Positions 1 through 12,056 of a stretch of DNA of 64,000 nt are shown here, piece after piece. Numbering within the stretch: position 1 is the stretch's first letter; the number at the start of each line of letters is the position of its first letter. Where the stretch lies: the NCBI GenBank assembly GCA_905250125.1, contig CAJNOL010000098.1:124001-188000 (forward strand). Reading direction: 5' to 3'. Made by a program: the position numbers and the translations under genes. Below the pieces are notes generated by a model, which worked only from the letters and a program-made list of their open reading frames with translations, was not told where the DNA came from and did no database searches. This DNA is from Rotaria sordida. Its lineage: Eukaryota > Rotifera > Eurotatoria > Philodinida > Philodinidae.

Positions 1-712
1 TTTCATATGAATATGTATTTGATGATATTTGATGATAATTAAGTTTAGTAATTGTTGTTAGAAGACGTTTTGGTGAAGTAACACCTTTACATGTATAGAA
101 TGATGTTTTAAGTTTTTTACCTATGATAAATAAAAAGAAAATATTTAACTAAGACTTTTAATTTTTGTTTTTTTTTTTAAAATAAAAACCTCGAGTTCGA
201 AGAATTGTAAAATCTCTAAGAGACATTGATTCATCAGATGTCCTATCTATTTTTGTTATATAAGAAATTCCAAAACGTAAATAGATAGAAAGAGACATGG
301 TGTCCAATGATGATGTTAGAAATGTGATTGCTGTTTGATCATAATCTTGAATAAAACGTTGAAAACTAAACTTTGAATCATTAGTAGTATTTGATATTAA
401 TTGTGGGAGATAAAGATGTTGTCCAAGATGTAAAGTATTACTGGGTCCTGTATATGGAATAAATTTAAGAAAATTATTTTCTTCTTCCGCATTTTCAAAA
501 TAGATGCAAGATAATGCATTGTATAAATTAATATCCTTGTCATTGTTAGTATCATTGAATCGTCGTTTTCTTGACTTCTGGCGTGTCTTTGTATTTTTAT
601 TATGTTTCGATAGTTGAGAAATTGCACGATCTAAATGAACGTCAGTAGCAATTTCACAATCAGCAAATGGTAAAACATTGGCGTCGTGGTTGTCATCGTC
701 AACTAAGGACAT
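1..712 (-). CDS. Unrecognised protein, 5' part (runs off window start)
   Basis: Two exons are visible on the minus strand: 712-190 and 120-1, with a 69-bp intron (121-189) whose acceptor follows a T-rich run. Joining them at phase 1 keeps the frame open to the window edge, giving about 214 residues. I chose the ATG at 710-712 (start MSLVDDDN) over an upstream in-frame ATG near 884, because the extra residues are lysine/phenylalanine-rich and look like untranslated sequence. The donor (GTTTTT) is weak. A basic stretch (residues about 48-60, KTRQKSRKRR) could be a nuclear signal. The rest is a mixed globular sequence with phrases such as LHLGQHLYLPQLI and YLRFGISYITKI. I do not recognise the family and assign no function. 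It is divergent from the gene at 2171, with 1.46 kb between starts. Confidence 0.6.
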
Positions 713-2170
713 GGTAAAAAACAGAAAAAAAATAATTCTTTGTGCGTGTCTTTTTATTTTAACTTTTATCGGCAGAGAGAAGCAGAAAGAGTAGACATAG
801 TATTTTAATCGTTCTTTTTTATTTACTGCGCTACACCAAAACAAAGAAAAGTATTTTATTATAACATTGTTCGTGTTGTGAATCAAGGACTGTTTTATAT
901 AGTAAACTAAGAATCAGCAGGAGTGACACAAAATACATTCTTTCATACTGATTTACTGATGGATGAACATTTTCAATCGATCCATTTTATTTGGCAATAT
1001 GTGAGAGGTCATTAAAGCAGTGCAATCTCCAAAGATTTTCTGTTTATGCTTATATTAGCCACGAGATAGCGGCTTTTTTAGCAGATTTCTCCTGCATGAG
1101 TTCAATTTTTGGAAAAAAAAATTATATTCGGGAATTTTGACCTGAAACTTTGTACACCCCTCAAGTTCCTATTAGACTATTCCATGTACAAAGTTTCATG
1201 ACTTTTGGATATCACATTGATAAAATATGGATTTCTCAATATATCTAGACGCTTCTTTAAGTGTTGTCGAAAACAGGAATATATTGAGAAATCTATATTT
1301 TACCAATGCGATATCAAAAATGGATGAAACTTTATACATGAAATAGTCTAATAGAGACCTTTGTACGTACAACGTTTCAGGTCGAAATTCCAGAATATAT
1401 AATTTTTTCCGAAAACTGGACTCCTGCAGGAGGAATCTACTAAAAAATCGCTATCTCAACTAAATCTAAGCATGAACAGAAAATCTTTGGCAATTACGCT
1501 ATTCTAGTAATCTCCTACATATTGGTAAAATACGAAGGTAAACAGAGCAATCACTTGGAAATGTTTTCCTGTGAGTATAAATTTGTTTATATTGTTCTTT
1601 CTCGCATACGTGTAATAGATTACCAAAAGCAAAGCAAAAAAATATGTTGTTGATGTTGCCAGTATATACGAAGCAAAACATAATGAAGTAAATTGTAACT
1701 ATAAACTCGAAAAGTACCTCTATCACAACCCTCGATAATGATGTTTATTGAGTAATTTTATTACTCCAGAATGTCTATTACATGTACAACACAAGTTTAT
1801 TATAAGAAAGTAGAAGAGATGAATATAGGATAGAATAACAGGAAAAGAATAAAAAGAACAGAGAAAATGAAGATATTTCGCGAAACAGTAATATTATTTA
1901 TTATTGTATGAATTTTCTTCTTTTTACAGTTTACTTTCTGATCCATCTTAGTTATTCTAAAATATATTGACGATATTTTTTTCTAATGACATCTGTAATT
2001 ATTTTTGAAAACCTATTGATGAGTATTGACGAATTGATTTGATGATATTTACCTTGCTTTTGATCGATTGACTCATCATCGAGATGTATTCATATGAAAC
2101 GAACAAATAAAATAGATCACCTGAGTAGCCTTTCATGAGTAAGAAATAACGTAAAATATATTTAATCATC
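713..2170. other. Divergent intergenic region with one palindromic element
   Basis: This stretch separates two divergently transcribed genes and must hold both promoters. Apart from the palindrome at about 994-1526, I see only AT-rich sequence. A minus-strand open frame at 1499-1726 overlaps the end of the palindrome and resembles no protein. Confidence 0.5.
994..1526. mobile_element. Palindromic foldback element A (non-coding, MITE-like)
   Basis: Two arms of roughly 240 bp are inverted copies of each other around a centre near 1260. Matching landmarks are CCAAAGATTTTCTGT near 1032 against its complement near 1480, and TTTCTCAATATAT near 1235 against its complement near 1280. Arms differ by scattered substitutions, so the insertion is not very recent. 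No transposase frame is present. Target duplications could not be fixed by eye. Parts of the arm resemble element H at 29.9 kb (shared stretch like AATTTCGACCTGAAAC). Confidence 0.8.
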
Positions 2171-2702
2171 ATGGGTTGTGGTCTGTCTATTAAGGGACTA
2201 GAGCATGATCGAATTCATTCAGCAACAGTTCTTCAAACGAAAGGCGAAATTTCTCGATATCATGGAACAACAGCACGAGGTCGTTGTCAAGTATGTTTAT
2301 TGGTTATTTTCTATTTTAATGAATTATTATTATTTATTGAAAGACATTGGGTAATGCAGAATTGGTTTTAACAGAAGATGGTATTTTTTCTCAAGTTATT
2401 GGTACTTCTTGTTGTAAAGATCGAGGTTTTATACATATACCTCTTTTTGCTATTACAAATATTCAGGATCAAGCCTGTAAGTTTACAAAAAAAGAAATCA
2501 AAATTTTGTTTTCATTTATTTCTATTTGATAGGGTTTAATGGCCTTTATCGAATTGATCGTCCACATTTGATAATAACTTATATAGTTCCTGGAAAAGGT
2601 GAATATCAAGCTGGTTGGCAAATGAATCAAACAGGTTATGAACAATGGCGAGCAGCTATTGAAACCTTACTTGAACAAAAACGTATCGTTCAATCCAAAT
2701 AA
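2171..2702 (+). CDS. Small conserved-looking protein with N-terminal MGC, possible PH/GRAM-like fold
   Basis: Three exons (2171-2290, 2344-2476, 2533-2702) joined by introns of 53 and 56 bp encode 140 residues ending RIVQSK. The start is the first ATG of the exon. The N-terminus MGCGLSIKG fits an N-myristoylation signal (Gly2, Ser6) with Cys3 available for palmitoylation, so membrane attachment is plausible. The body alternates hydrophobic strands with turns (AELVLTEDGIFSQVIG, IHIPLFAITNI, LIITYIVPGKGEYQAGWQM) and ends with a helix YEQWRAAIETLLEQK; that order resembles PH/GRAM-like domains, but this is inference from pattern only. I do not recognise a named family. The splice frame is consistent across all three exons, which supports a real gene. 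Confidence 0.75.
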
Positions 2703-4729
2703 TTAAACTTCATATCAATACAATTGATTAACAAAAGGTTTTATTTAATTATTTCGTTTGATAAAAAAATTTATTTGATAAATTAACTAACACATTATTT
2801 AATTGTTGATTTAGTTTTTGACGATAATATAAATAGAAATAAAAATAAAAATAATGTTAGACACTTAATATATTTCTTTTCACAATTTCTCTTTGATCTT
2901 GCAGATTTACAGTAGTATGTTACTTTATCTTGGTTTTAGCTGTTTACACAATCTCATGTTATCTTATACCTCTACATGCATGATACTCGGTAACGTGGAC
3001 GATTTATAAGCATTGATACACATAGGCGTGCCGAAAGTCTCAAGTGTATCATGCACAATTGCTTAATATTCCATAAGCACATCGATTATGACGAGATGAA
3101 ATGAGATGATCAATTGTTACTTGATTTAAAATCTAAAACTACGCTAAAATTGAATCAAAATTCAAAAAGTCTTGAGATTAGTTTGCAGATGTTCGAGATG
3201 ATATCACTGTATTTATCAATCGATATACAATTATTTTTCTTATATACCGAAGTTAAATAAATATCTGGCTATTTTATCAGATATTAGATAGATAGATTTT
3301 TTACCTAAATGTTATTCTTTGATATTTCAATCGGCTTATTCTGGAGACTTTTTAAGAGCGAAAAATATTGTTGTCAAGTTTGATACTGAAAATACGTTAT
3401 TTAAGTCTCCAATAACGTAAACGTGTCGTATTAAGCCACTGTTTACGGATTGTATTTATCCAATATATTATTGAAATGCCTCAAATCCGTAATTAGCTAC
3501 TATATAATAACATACAATCGACGGACTTTGCTGAGTCTTATTTGGTACTGTTATTTTTTTTCTTCTAAATGCCAAGTCTTCGTTTACTTTTTTTTAACTG
3601 TTCTACACATTAGACGATACCTTTCGTTGACCTGTATCCAATGCAATGAACTACGAGATTTTAAAATATCTTTGAATAACATTTTATGATGGTTGATGTT
3701 AGTGTCACTATTAAGACTACAATAGATATATGCAAGTTTTCCTATTCTTTATATCGGTCGTTTATTCTTAAGAAGTAACTAATGTATAGGGTTACAGTAT
3801 TTTAATGTAGTCTCGATCTCTTACATGCATTTTTTAAGCCTAGGTGTGTCACCCTTGTCAGGCTATTGACGGTAAAAATTTGTCTGTACTCGTGCTTCAA
3901 TAATCATACAAAAACGTCATTTGCTTAATGTTTCCAAAGTCTGATACATAATATTTGGCAATTGTTTCCATGAACAGGTGAATTCATCCAAAGTATCACA
4001 TCTATAGAAGGATGCTGAGTGCATAAAGACTTTCATGTAGGATAAACAATGAAATACTTATAGTCTTGTGTAATATAAATACAGTTAAATAGAGCTACCT
4101 CACTTTAACTATGTGGGAACCATCACAAGTACTGTAGAATGATACTATGCAGTTCATGTGACAATGATCATACTCAGTAGCTAAACTATATACATACTGC
4201 AAAAATACAACTGCATATGCACATTTTATTGCAGCTATAAACATGTCACAATGACACATTATACATATGATCAAAGAACATATCGATCTGGTTTACATTA
4301 AACTTCGGTGTGTAAACATCATACATTTATTTATTTATGACCTTACATGATAATCGTAGCAAACCATTTGGATCTGTATATTCAAATGGAATGGCTTTAC
4401 AACTTCTCATATACATTTAAGATCATTGATTCAACATTTTTTCTTCACGAGTTTTAATATCTAAATCTTTTTATGTTTTATATTAGATAAACGATGTCAA
4501 TGATTACAATAGTTACTGTTTCATTAATTACCAAATATTCCTATTTCTTGATTCTATAGTGTTTTGACAAAAAAAGAAATTCAAATCATAAGTAAATGGG
4601 CGACATCTATTCGACATTGGATTTCTGTTGGTTAAAGTATATTCTGATAATATATGTTATAGCTGTAGTATCAAGGATGGGAAGTTCTTTGGTTTAAAAA
4701 ATTTAACATATTTATAACGACCTAAACCA
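2703..4729. other. Intergenic region, no gene seen
   Basis: About 2 kb of AT-rich sequence between the MGC protein and PTGES2. Open frames (for example 3450-3689) are cysteine/phenylalanine-rich and have no splice support. A short imperfect inverted repeat of GCATGATAC lies at about 2979 and 3050. No long palindrome was found. Confidence 0.4.
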
Positions 4730-7700
4730 ATGTCTCTCTTTCTTATCTCAACTAGTCGAAATATTTCTTCTCTATATCGTCAACGTTTTCTATCGTTTAC
4801 TCCTCGTCTTCTTTCTTCGAATCAATACAACAATGACATCATTCAAGCTAAAAAACAACTAAAAGTTAATCCATCATCAGCTAAACAATCACCTCGTCTT
4901 CGTCGGTATCATTATTATGTATTGTCTATTGCCACTGGAGCATTAATCGGTACAATTTATGCTTTACGTCAAGTAAGAAAACATGAAGGAAGTCTACCTG
5001 AATATGTTGCGAATCCTGAATTACTCGAACGTAAAGCTATGGAAGCTCGTCCTTTACCACCACCGGTAACTAAACATATTACATTTGATGCTCCACCACG
5101 AAAAAATTTCCCATTTAATATAACACTTTATCAATTTGTAACTTGGTTTGTTTGATTAAAATATATATATATATATATTATTCTTTTTATGATGAAATTT
5201 TATTATTTCTTTTTTAGTCCATTTTGTTGTAAAGTACGTGCTTATTTAAATTATAATCGTATACCATATGACATAGTCGAAGTGAATAGTGTAACGCAAA
5301 AAGAAACGAAATGGTCTTTATATAATAGTGTACCAATAGTTGTTATTGAAAATGAACAGATACAATTAAATGATTCCAATATGATTATATCAGCTATTGA
5401 GTCTTATTTACGTCAACCAACACAAACATTTAAAAATATCATGAAATTATATAAATCAGTTGTTGAAAAAGATCAAAAAGGAAATTTAATTTTTAATTAT
5501 CCAAATAGATATTTTATTATTGAACCATTAATAAATGATCAATTAGAAGTAATTAAAGAAGAACAAAAACCAATAGTTAATAATCAAACAGAATCATTTT
5601 TTACTAGATTTTTTTCAAGATTTTTTTCAAGATCAATATCTCAATCTGATATTGATTCAAAAAAACTTCAAAATGAACCTATTTATAAACCAAAATCTAA
5701 TGAAGAAAATGAATATGAACGTCAATGGCGTGAATGGGTTGATAATACATTTATTCATGTAATATCACCAAATATTTATTGTACATTAAGACAATCACTT
5801 AATACAATGCATTGGTTTTCAAAAGTTGGTGAATGGGAAGAAATATTTCCATGGTATCAACGTTGGATTTTTATTTATGTTGGTGCTATTACTATGCGTG
5901 GTCTAGCAATATATCTTAAGAAAAAATATAATTTAAATGATAATGTTAGAATTTCTTTATATGCATGTGGAAATGAATGGGTTAATTCTATTGGTGAGAA
6001 AGATTTTCATGGTAAGAATACAATGTTTCAAATAATATAATCAAAAAATACTTTAAACTGTTAGATAATTAATTCAAGAATAACGAACATAAGATATGAG
6101 TATAAATACGAATGTTTAGTAAATTCGTCAAATTGTATACAGAACGTTATACAAGAGCAACTACTAATTACTTTGAAAAATATCCAGAATTCATATAATT
6201 TGTTCCTAATTTTTTAACTCCTATATACTACAGTTTTCGCTCGTCTACAATGTGTATAGTTCTCATCTACTCATCCATTCCATGGGATATATCTTCATTT
6301 TTTATATGCCGCCTTCACCTTCACGCTGCACTGTATGTAATTGAATCACTTATGTGTAAATTAAGGTTTGTGAGACGTGAAAGAAAACTAAGCTTCTATC
6401 AAACATGCGACCAATTGTTGCTTCTCCAAGCTTGAAGTTCCATGGAGTCTGCTGTTTTTCCCTTGGACTAGCCCTAATAATCTAATTTTATGAAAATACA
6501 AAGGCTTTATTAGAGACTTAGTTGTCAATGAAAATTCAGCATACTTTTTAATTCAATGTCTGTAAAGTATATATGAACGTTATTATATCACAAAGTTTAA
6601 AAGGAGTACAGAAATTATACAAAACGTGAGATACTCTGAAAGAAAATTAATTGGGAAGGGTTTTTTTCTTGATAAGAAGGGCTATGTCTAATGTTCTTTC
6701 GTCTAGGAAATGATTAGAGATGTTCGTTTTTGAAAGTTTATAAATAAACATTAACTATTTATATTTATCAGCTAAGTCTTATCGAAAATACATCTATATT
6801 TTACCAATAGCTCAGTGTGATTTTGAAGAAGAATTCAGTTTAAATAATTGTATGATAGTACCTTATATATGTATTTTATAATTATACAAAAACTTCTGTG
6901 AATAAAATAGGTAGTTCTTCATGATTTCTATTAACATACAGTTCATTGCATCTAATAAAGAGACAAAAAAAAATACTCCAATGAGGTACTTTACTTTAAA
7001 ATAGGGTACCTACGGCAACTTTGATTTAACCGTTTACTTCCTGATATTAAATCAGCACAGATTATCATGAGTTATTTTTTGAAAAATGAGTCATTTCAGG
7101 AAATAATATATGGTTAGATACTTGTAAAGGCAGCTATTTGTCGGATTGAAATCAGTTGTTTTATTTCTTGGATCGTGTTTGGTTTCGTTAGTCTTTATTT
7201 GTTTTTTATAATATGGAATTATTCGTTCTGATTCTGATTCGAAATCACTCATTCCTATTGTTGAAATTTCACCCACATGAAAGGTCATAACAAAAGTTGC
7301 AGATTTCTGTTATTTATCGATAAGAAATTATTTAAAAATAACCATAGAATGCTTTTGGACTGGCTATTAATTCTAAAAAAGTTTTTAGAATGAAAATTGT
7401 ATGATTTATCAGTATATATCAAAAATAAAATAATTCTAGAAAAAAATATTTTTCATGTTACTCACTACAAATGAATCAAAAATTATTATGTCCGTAGTAG
7501 CATATACCAGCCTCACAAACATGAAAATAGTCAATGTCCAACTTATAAATCTTAGCCAAAAAATCATAAAAAGAAGTTTAATTTTGTTGTTAGAAATTTG
7601 TAGTTCTTTGAATGCTCTCGAGCATTATCATGATCTGATACTTTATTACTCTAAATGAATAGTTTCTATGAATGAGCCAAAAATGATCCAACAGAGATTA

Positions 7701-8512
7701 AAAAAATAGTATTTAATTGAATGTATAGCATGAAAATAAATGTGTCAGATGGACTATTGAGACATGTGATTATTATTGCTAATATTCTTTATTAAATCTC
7801 TCGACTGTATATCTAAAGAGCAGAGGATTCATCAAATATGATGAAGGAATATAAATGAAATGAAAGCAACTGAGATTAGGCGTGATCATTTCTTTTTCTT
7901 TCGCTTATATCTAATACAACAATTATCAAATGTTGTTCTCATACGAATATTATTCTTTCTTTATTTTTTATCAAATTTGCACAGATTCCTTCATACATGA
8001 CAATTGGATACATATATAAGACCATGTTAGTTTCTTGTTATAGTTCTTATCTTGCGTTAGAAATGATATTTTATATCATATATAGTTGTCATCAGCATCT
8101 ATGATGCTGACATCTTTCGACGATAACTGTCTCCGAGAATATTCCGACCTTAGCCCAACGTTATTCTAGCATTAAGCTAATGAAACATAAAATGTAGAGC
8201 AAACTTTTTTTTTTCGTAAAGAATTTAAGAATATAGATTAATTGTTTATTAATTAATATGAAAAACAATGTCAGAATAAATAAAAAAATGAATAGATTTT
8301 AATTCAATCTATTTATTTCTTTTTCTTTTCATTTAGGTGGATCCGAACCAAATCTAGCTGATTTAAATGTTTATGGTATTCTAACGACTATTCAAGGAAG
8401 TGAAGCATTTCAAGATCTAATGGATAATACAAAAATTCAACCATGGTTTAAACGTATGAAAAATTTAGTTGAACTTCATCGTATTGATACTTCAGTTCGT
8501 TCGATATCTTAG
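4730..8512 (+). CDS. PTGES2: Membrane-associated prostaglandin E synthase 2 (glutaredoxin/GST-fold)
   Basis: Three exons (4730-5145, 5218-6011, 8337-8512) encode 461 residues; the human protein has 377. The family isomerises PGH2 to PGE2 in vitro and binds heme and glutathione. Seen here: a Ser/Arg-rich N-terminus (mitochondrial-presequence-like), one membrane segment at about residues 62-79, the glutaredoxin motif LYQFVTCPFCCKVR with CPFC at 139-142, then NSVPIVV and LNDSNMIISA. The C-terminal GST-like domain carries WREWVDNTFIHVISPN, DNVRISLYACGNEWV, GGSEPNLADLNVYG and IQPWFKRM, all as in the human protein. Intron 1 interrupts the codon of Cys139, so the unspliced frame stops before the active site. 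A Phe/Arg/Ser-rich insertion (FFTRFFSRFFSRS) separates the two domains. Intron 2 is 2.3 kb. AATAAA follows the stop at 8534-8539, and APH-1 starts only 92 bp downstream. Confidence 0.95.
6012..8336. other. PTGES2 intron 2 (2.3 kb)
   Basis: A long intron with donor GTAAGA at 6012 and an acceptor after TTTTCATTTAG ending at 8336. Open frames inside (6250-6435, 7455-7658 plus; 7091-7288 minus) show no recognisable protein. A short hairpin GTCAGCATC/GATGCTGAC-like pair lies near 8090-8114. I see no transposon ends. Confidence 0.6.
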
Positions 8513-8584
8513 ATATTTTTTTTTTCATTTAAAAATAAACACAACATTAGATAAATCTAATCATAATTTTTATTTTTGATTTAA

Positions 8585-8601
8585 AAGAAGAATTATTTTA
8601 G
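8585..8601 (+). promoter_or_regulatory. Splice-acceptor-like site before APH-1 start (candidate trans-splice site)
   Basis: The sequence AAGAATTATTTTAG ends at 8601, three bases before the APH-1 ATG at 8605, with no matching upstream donor in the 92-bp gap after PTGES2. Bdelloid rotifers are known to trans-splice a spliced leader; this position is what that would need. The role is inferred. Confidence 0.5.
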
Positions 8602-8604
8602 ATA

Positions 8605-11600
8605 ATGACGATCATTGAATGTACTGGTTGTACTTTGATTGCATATGGAATACCTTTCTCAATGTTTGTATTTACAATTGCACATCATCCATTTCGTGTT
8701 ATTATTGCAATGACAAGTGCATTTTTTTGGTTATTATCATTATTATTATCTTCATTACTTTGGTTTGCAGTTGTTCCATTACGAAATCAACTTGGATTTG
8801 CAGTACCATTTGCTGTTTTATTTCAAGAAATATTTCGATATTTATTTTATCGTGTTATTAAGTAAAGATTTTATCTTAATTTCTTTTTTTTTTTTTTTTT
8901 TATTGTTGGTTAATTTTATTTGTCATAGAAAAGCTGAATTTGCTCTACAAAAAGTTCAAATGCAAGAATTAACAGAAAAAGGAATGGTTTTTGATAGATT
9001 TGCTGTTGCATATGGTAATTAAAAAAAAAAAAAGAACGACAGATGATTATTATGAGCCATTCCACATTAGTCATGACCGACGTTACTCAATCGATGATCG
9101 TCAATTGGGCTAGGTTTTTATATATGTTATAGCGGCAAGAGTTTGATGAATTTCTAACCGAGCCGCTTGGAAAAAAATATTGTATTATTCTTAGGATATA
9201 TAGATTTTTCTAAGATCAACTATCGACAAAAAACAGCACATTTTTTGTGATAGCTTTATCTCATCATAGATAAATTCGTTTGGTTTGAATTTTTCAATGT
9301 GAATAGATTTGAGGTTTGAGTACTTACCATACAAAAAAATGAGCTCAAATGGATGAACCGTTGATAAGTTGATCAATACTACCAAGTACACAAAAAAATT
9401 ATCATTTTTCGATATATGTGCATATACATATTTCGTGAATGAATCATGTTAAATAGTTGAAATTTTGATTAGAGAGATATTTCAATGGGTACTCATTCTA
9501 GTAGTAATTCCAGCCGTCTAGATAACTCCTGTCGCTGAGGAGGCGTTCGTCAAAATCGTGACTTTGCTGAAAATCACGATTTTGGACGAGTCAGATCTAC
9601 AGGAAAATCTGGTCTATAAAAGTCGGAGTTGTATGATGTAAACTACACATTGAGTACCACAAGGTATTGTGAGAATCGGCCTGAGACGTTGTAAAACAGC
9701 CTGCAGAACCTTATCAAAAGAGAAGCCCCAACATGGCTCATTTTCGATGCTAAATATACATCATATCAGTGTTGAAACTAAGAGTTTCAACACATGGATC
9801 AATTTTTTTATCCAGTATACATCGGCATACAATCCTCTATTCACTGACATATATAAATTCCTTGAAAATGACAAAAAGTTTTTTTTTAAACTCTCTGTAT
9901 CGCCTGAGTTTGATGGTCAAAAAATTTGTTGTCATTTTCTAAAAAGTTATATATGTCAGTTAATAGACGATTATATGCCGAGTTATACTGGTTAAAAAAA
10001 TCGTTCCATATGTAGAAACTTTTATATCAATTTCTAAACGATTTGAGTATATTAAGCACCAAAAAACAGCCATTTTTGGGGCTCCTCTTTTGATATGGCT
10101 CTATAGGCTACTCTACGACGTCTCAGATTGATTCTTGCACGATTTTGTAGTATTCAGTCTGTATTTTAAAACCGTACAGCTCCGACTTCTATAGGATGTG
10201 GGATGGGTGTGGTTGTAGATGAAAATAGTCAGGACTAGATCCATACCCACACCCGTACAAATACAATACCAGTTTTTAAGTAAAACATGCGAGACTGTAC
10301 ATGACTCTTATCCGTGCAAATAGTTGAATGCAAGATATTTGACTCACAAAGTGTTATTGGCGTGTACCTGTAAGATAACTAGAATTTTGCTCAACTCTGC
10401 ATGTCAATGAAAAAAGATCATATTTACGAAAATTAGTATTTATTCATTTTTCATTAAAATAAAATCACTTTCATATATCCGCACTATATTGAATCAAGAA
10501 TCTTCTTCATTTTTTCGCATTCGTTTATAATTGTTAGCATTCATGTTTGCACATGCCTAATAGTTATTAGATGATCATTATATCCTTCAATTTCATAGCA
10601 ATTCTAATGTAAATAGATAGTCAAATGATGAAGAAGTTCGTCTTACATAAAGCAAAACATATATGTTCAAATCTTATCTTTGGAAAAAACTCCTGCGAAT
10701 TTATTCATGTCTATTTACTACATGTAGTTCGCTTTTTTAACCATTCTAAAATTGTCTGGCATGCACCGAAAATATTAAGCCTGTACATGCGCCAAGTTTC
10801 ATGCAGGCAAACACGAATATAGTTTACTTTGTGAAACGTTCACATACACATTGCTATGTCATAACGATTCATATATGCACACGCATTTTATAAGTTTTTG
10901 CGTTTGACTGCGTTGTCTGATATTTTTCGTTTTTACTCGTTAATACTGAGCTGAATTTGAAGAAAAGAACAGATGCAAAGAATAGGTATATGTATGTCGT
11001 AAATACCATCTGTTCCACATAGTACAAGGAAAGAAAAAAAAGTGAATCATACTATAGCGTCTTTCAATTTAAATACTTACCGTTTGAGTTATTTGACTGT
11101 TAGCAAATTTTATTGATTGATCTTTAAATTTATTAACAAGTCTAATTCATCATTAACTGATCACTCATTCATTTTACTGATAAAACAGTCAATTTATTGA
11201 TTCCATTATTATTTAACATATTGATTAAATATTTTATTTCCTTTGTTTTTCTTTTCTAATTGAAGCTGCTGGTTATGGTTTTGGTTTCATAAGTGGAACA
11301 TTTGCTATTGTTAATGTATTGAGTGATATGACCGGTCCAGGTACTATTGGAATATTTGGACATTCACAAGATTTTTTTATTGCAACAGGTTAATTGACAT
11401 TTGAGAACCTGATAAATAAAATTTTGTTTTTTTATTTTTTGTTTAGCTTTTCTGACATTAGCTATTATTCTTTTAAATACATTTTGGGGTGTCGTTCTTT
11501 TTACATCATTAGATCAAGGTGGTATTCATCAATATCTTGGTCCAATAGTTGTTGTTTTAACACATATGCTTTTTTCTTGTCTTGTATGTATATGAATCTT

Positions 11601-11774
11601 TAATGATTGATTTTAAATGACTATTTTTATTTATTTAAGACTTTATTTAATCGAACAACAAGACCAATTTATTCAATTTCAATTATAACTGGTTATGTTA
11701 TTTTATGTGGAATAATTGTATATGCATTATTTTTACGTGGATTTAATATTCGTCAAAGATTAAATCGACAATAG
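8605..11774 (+). CDS. aph-1: Gamma-secretase subunit APH-1
   Basis: Five exons (8605-8861, 8929-9014, 11266-11388, 11447-11583, 11640-11774) encode 245 residues, close to the usual 250-265. APH-1 is the seven-pass scaffold of gamma-secretase, which cleaves Notch, APP and other type I proteins in endosomal and plasma membranes. The N-terminus matches human APH1A closely (GCTLIAYGIPFS, HHPFRVIIAMTSAFFWLLSL, LLFQEIFRYLFYR). The glycine face of TM4 is kept (YGFGFISGTFAIVN), followed by ILLNTFWGVVLF and VVVLTHMLFSCL. Of the two histidines known to matter in human APH1A (His171, His197), the second is kept as His195, but the first is Asn166. The cytosolic tail is short. The gene lies 92 bp after PTGES2 and 282 bp before GPD1. 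Intron 2 (2.25 kb) contains palindromic element B. Confidence 0.95.
9551..9585. repeat. Short perfect-stem hairpin in APH-1 intron 2
   Basis: CGTCAAAATCGTGA and TCACGATTTTGGACG face each other across about 10 bases, directly upstream of element B. It may be an end of a larger decayed element, but no partner was found. Confidence 0.6.
9612..10195. mobile_element. Palindromic foldback element B in APH-1 intron 2
   Basis: Inverted arms of about 170 bp (roughly 9612-9780 and 10030-10195) share AAGTCGGAG near the outer ends, TCTGAGACGTCGT-like sequence, and TATCAAAAGAGGAGCCCCA-like sequence. They flank about 250 bp of unrelated AT-rich loop that carries its own small hairpin (GTTGAAACT/AGTTTCAAC near 9770). 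The arms are clearly diverged. The open frame 9669-9995 is a by-product of the arm and is not a gene. Confidence 0.75.
10195..10257. repeat. G-rich/C-rich hairpin resembling bdelloid telomere repeat
   Basis: GTGGGATGGGTGTGG at about 10198 is followed by ACCCACACCC at about 10245, forming a hairpin with about a 30-base loop just outside element B. The G-strand resembles degenerate TGTGGG, the bdelloid telomere unit. Similar hairpins occur near 37.06 and 37.66 kb. Confidence 0.5.
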
Positions 11775-12024
11775 AGATTTTATCGGACATTCTTTATTGT
11801 TGTATAGTTCTGTTTTTTTTTTTTTTTCTTTGAGTCATGCTTGTTGTTGTTATTGTTGTTGTACAGTATAGAAGAACATAATATGTAGATAAACAAACGA
11901 AAATGAATGTAATTTTTAAAAAAATGAGCACAGTATCGCAATACTTTTTTAAGTAAAACAAAAAACCGATATGCTTTTCGTTTAGTAAGAAGATGGCATA
12001 TAATCTCAAAATATTTTATTGTTT

Positions 12025-12041
12025 GTTGTTTGTTGTTTTAG
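12025..12041 (+). promoter_or_regulatory. Splice-acceptor-like site before GPD1 start
   Basis: A T-rich run ending TTGTTTTAG at 12041 lies 15 bases before the ATG at 12057. It may be a trans-splice acceptor or the end of a 5'-UTR intron; no donor was identified. Confidence 0.45.
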
Positions 12042-12056
12042 TTTATAATACATAAA

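Noticed and set aside
9669-9995. 108-codon open frame in APH-1 intron 2
   Set aside because: It spans one arm and the loop of palindromic element B and lies within a confirmed intron.
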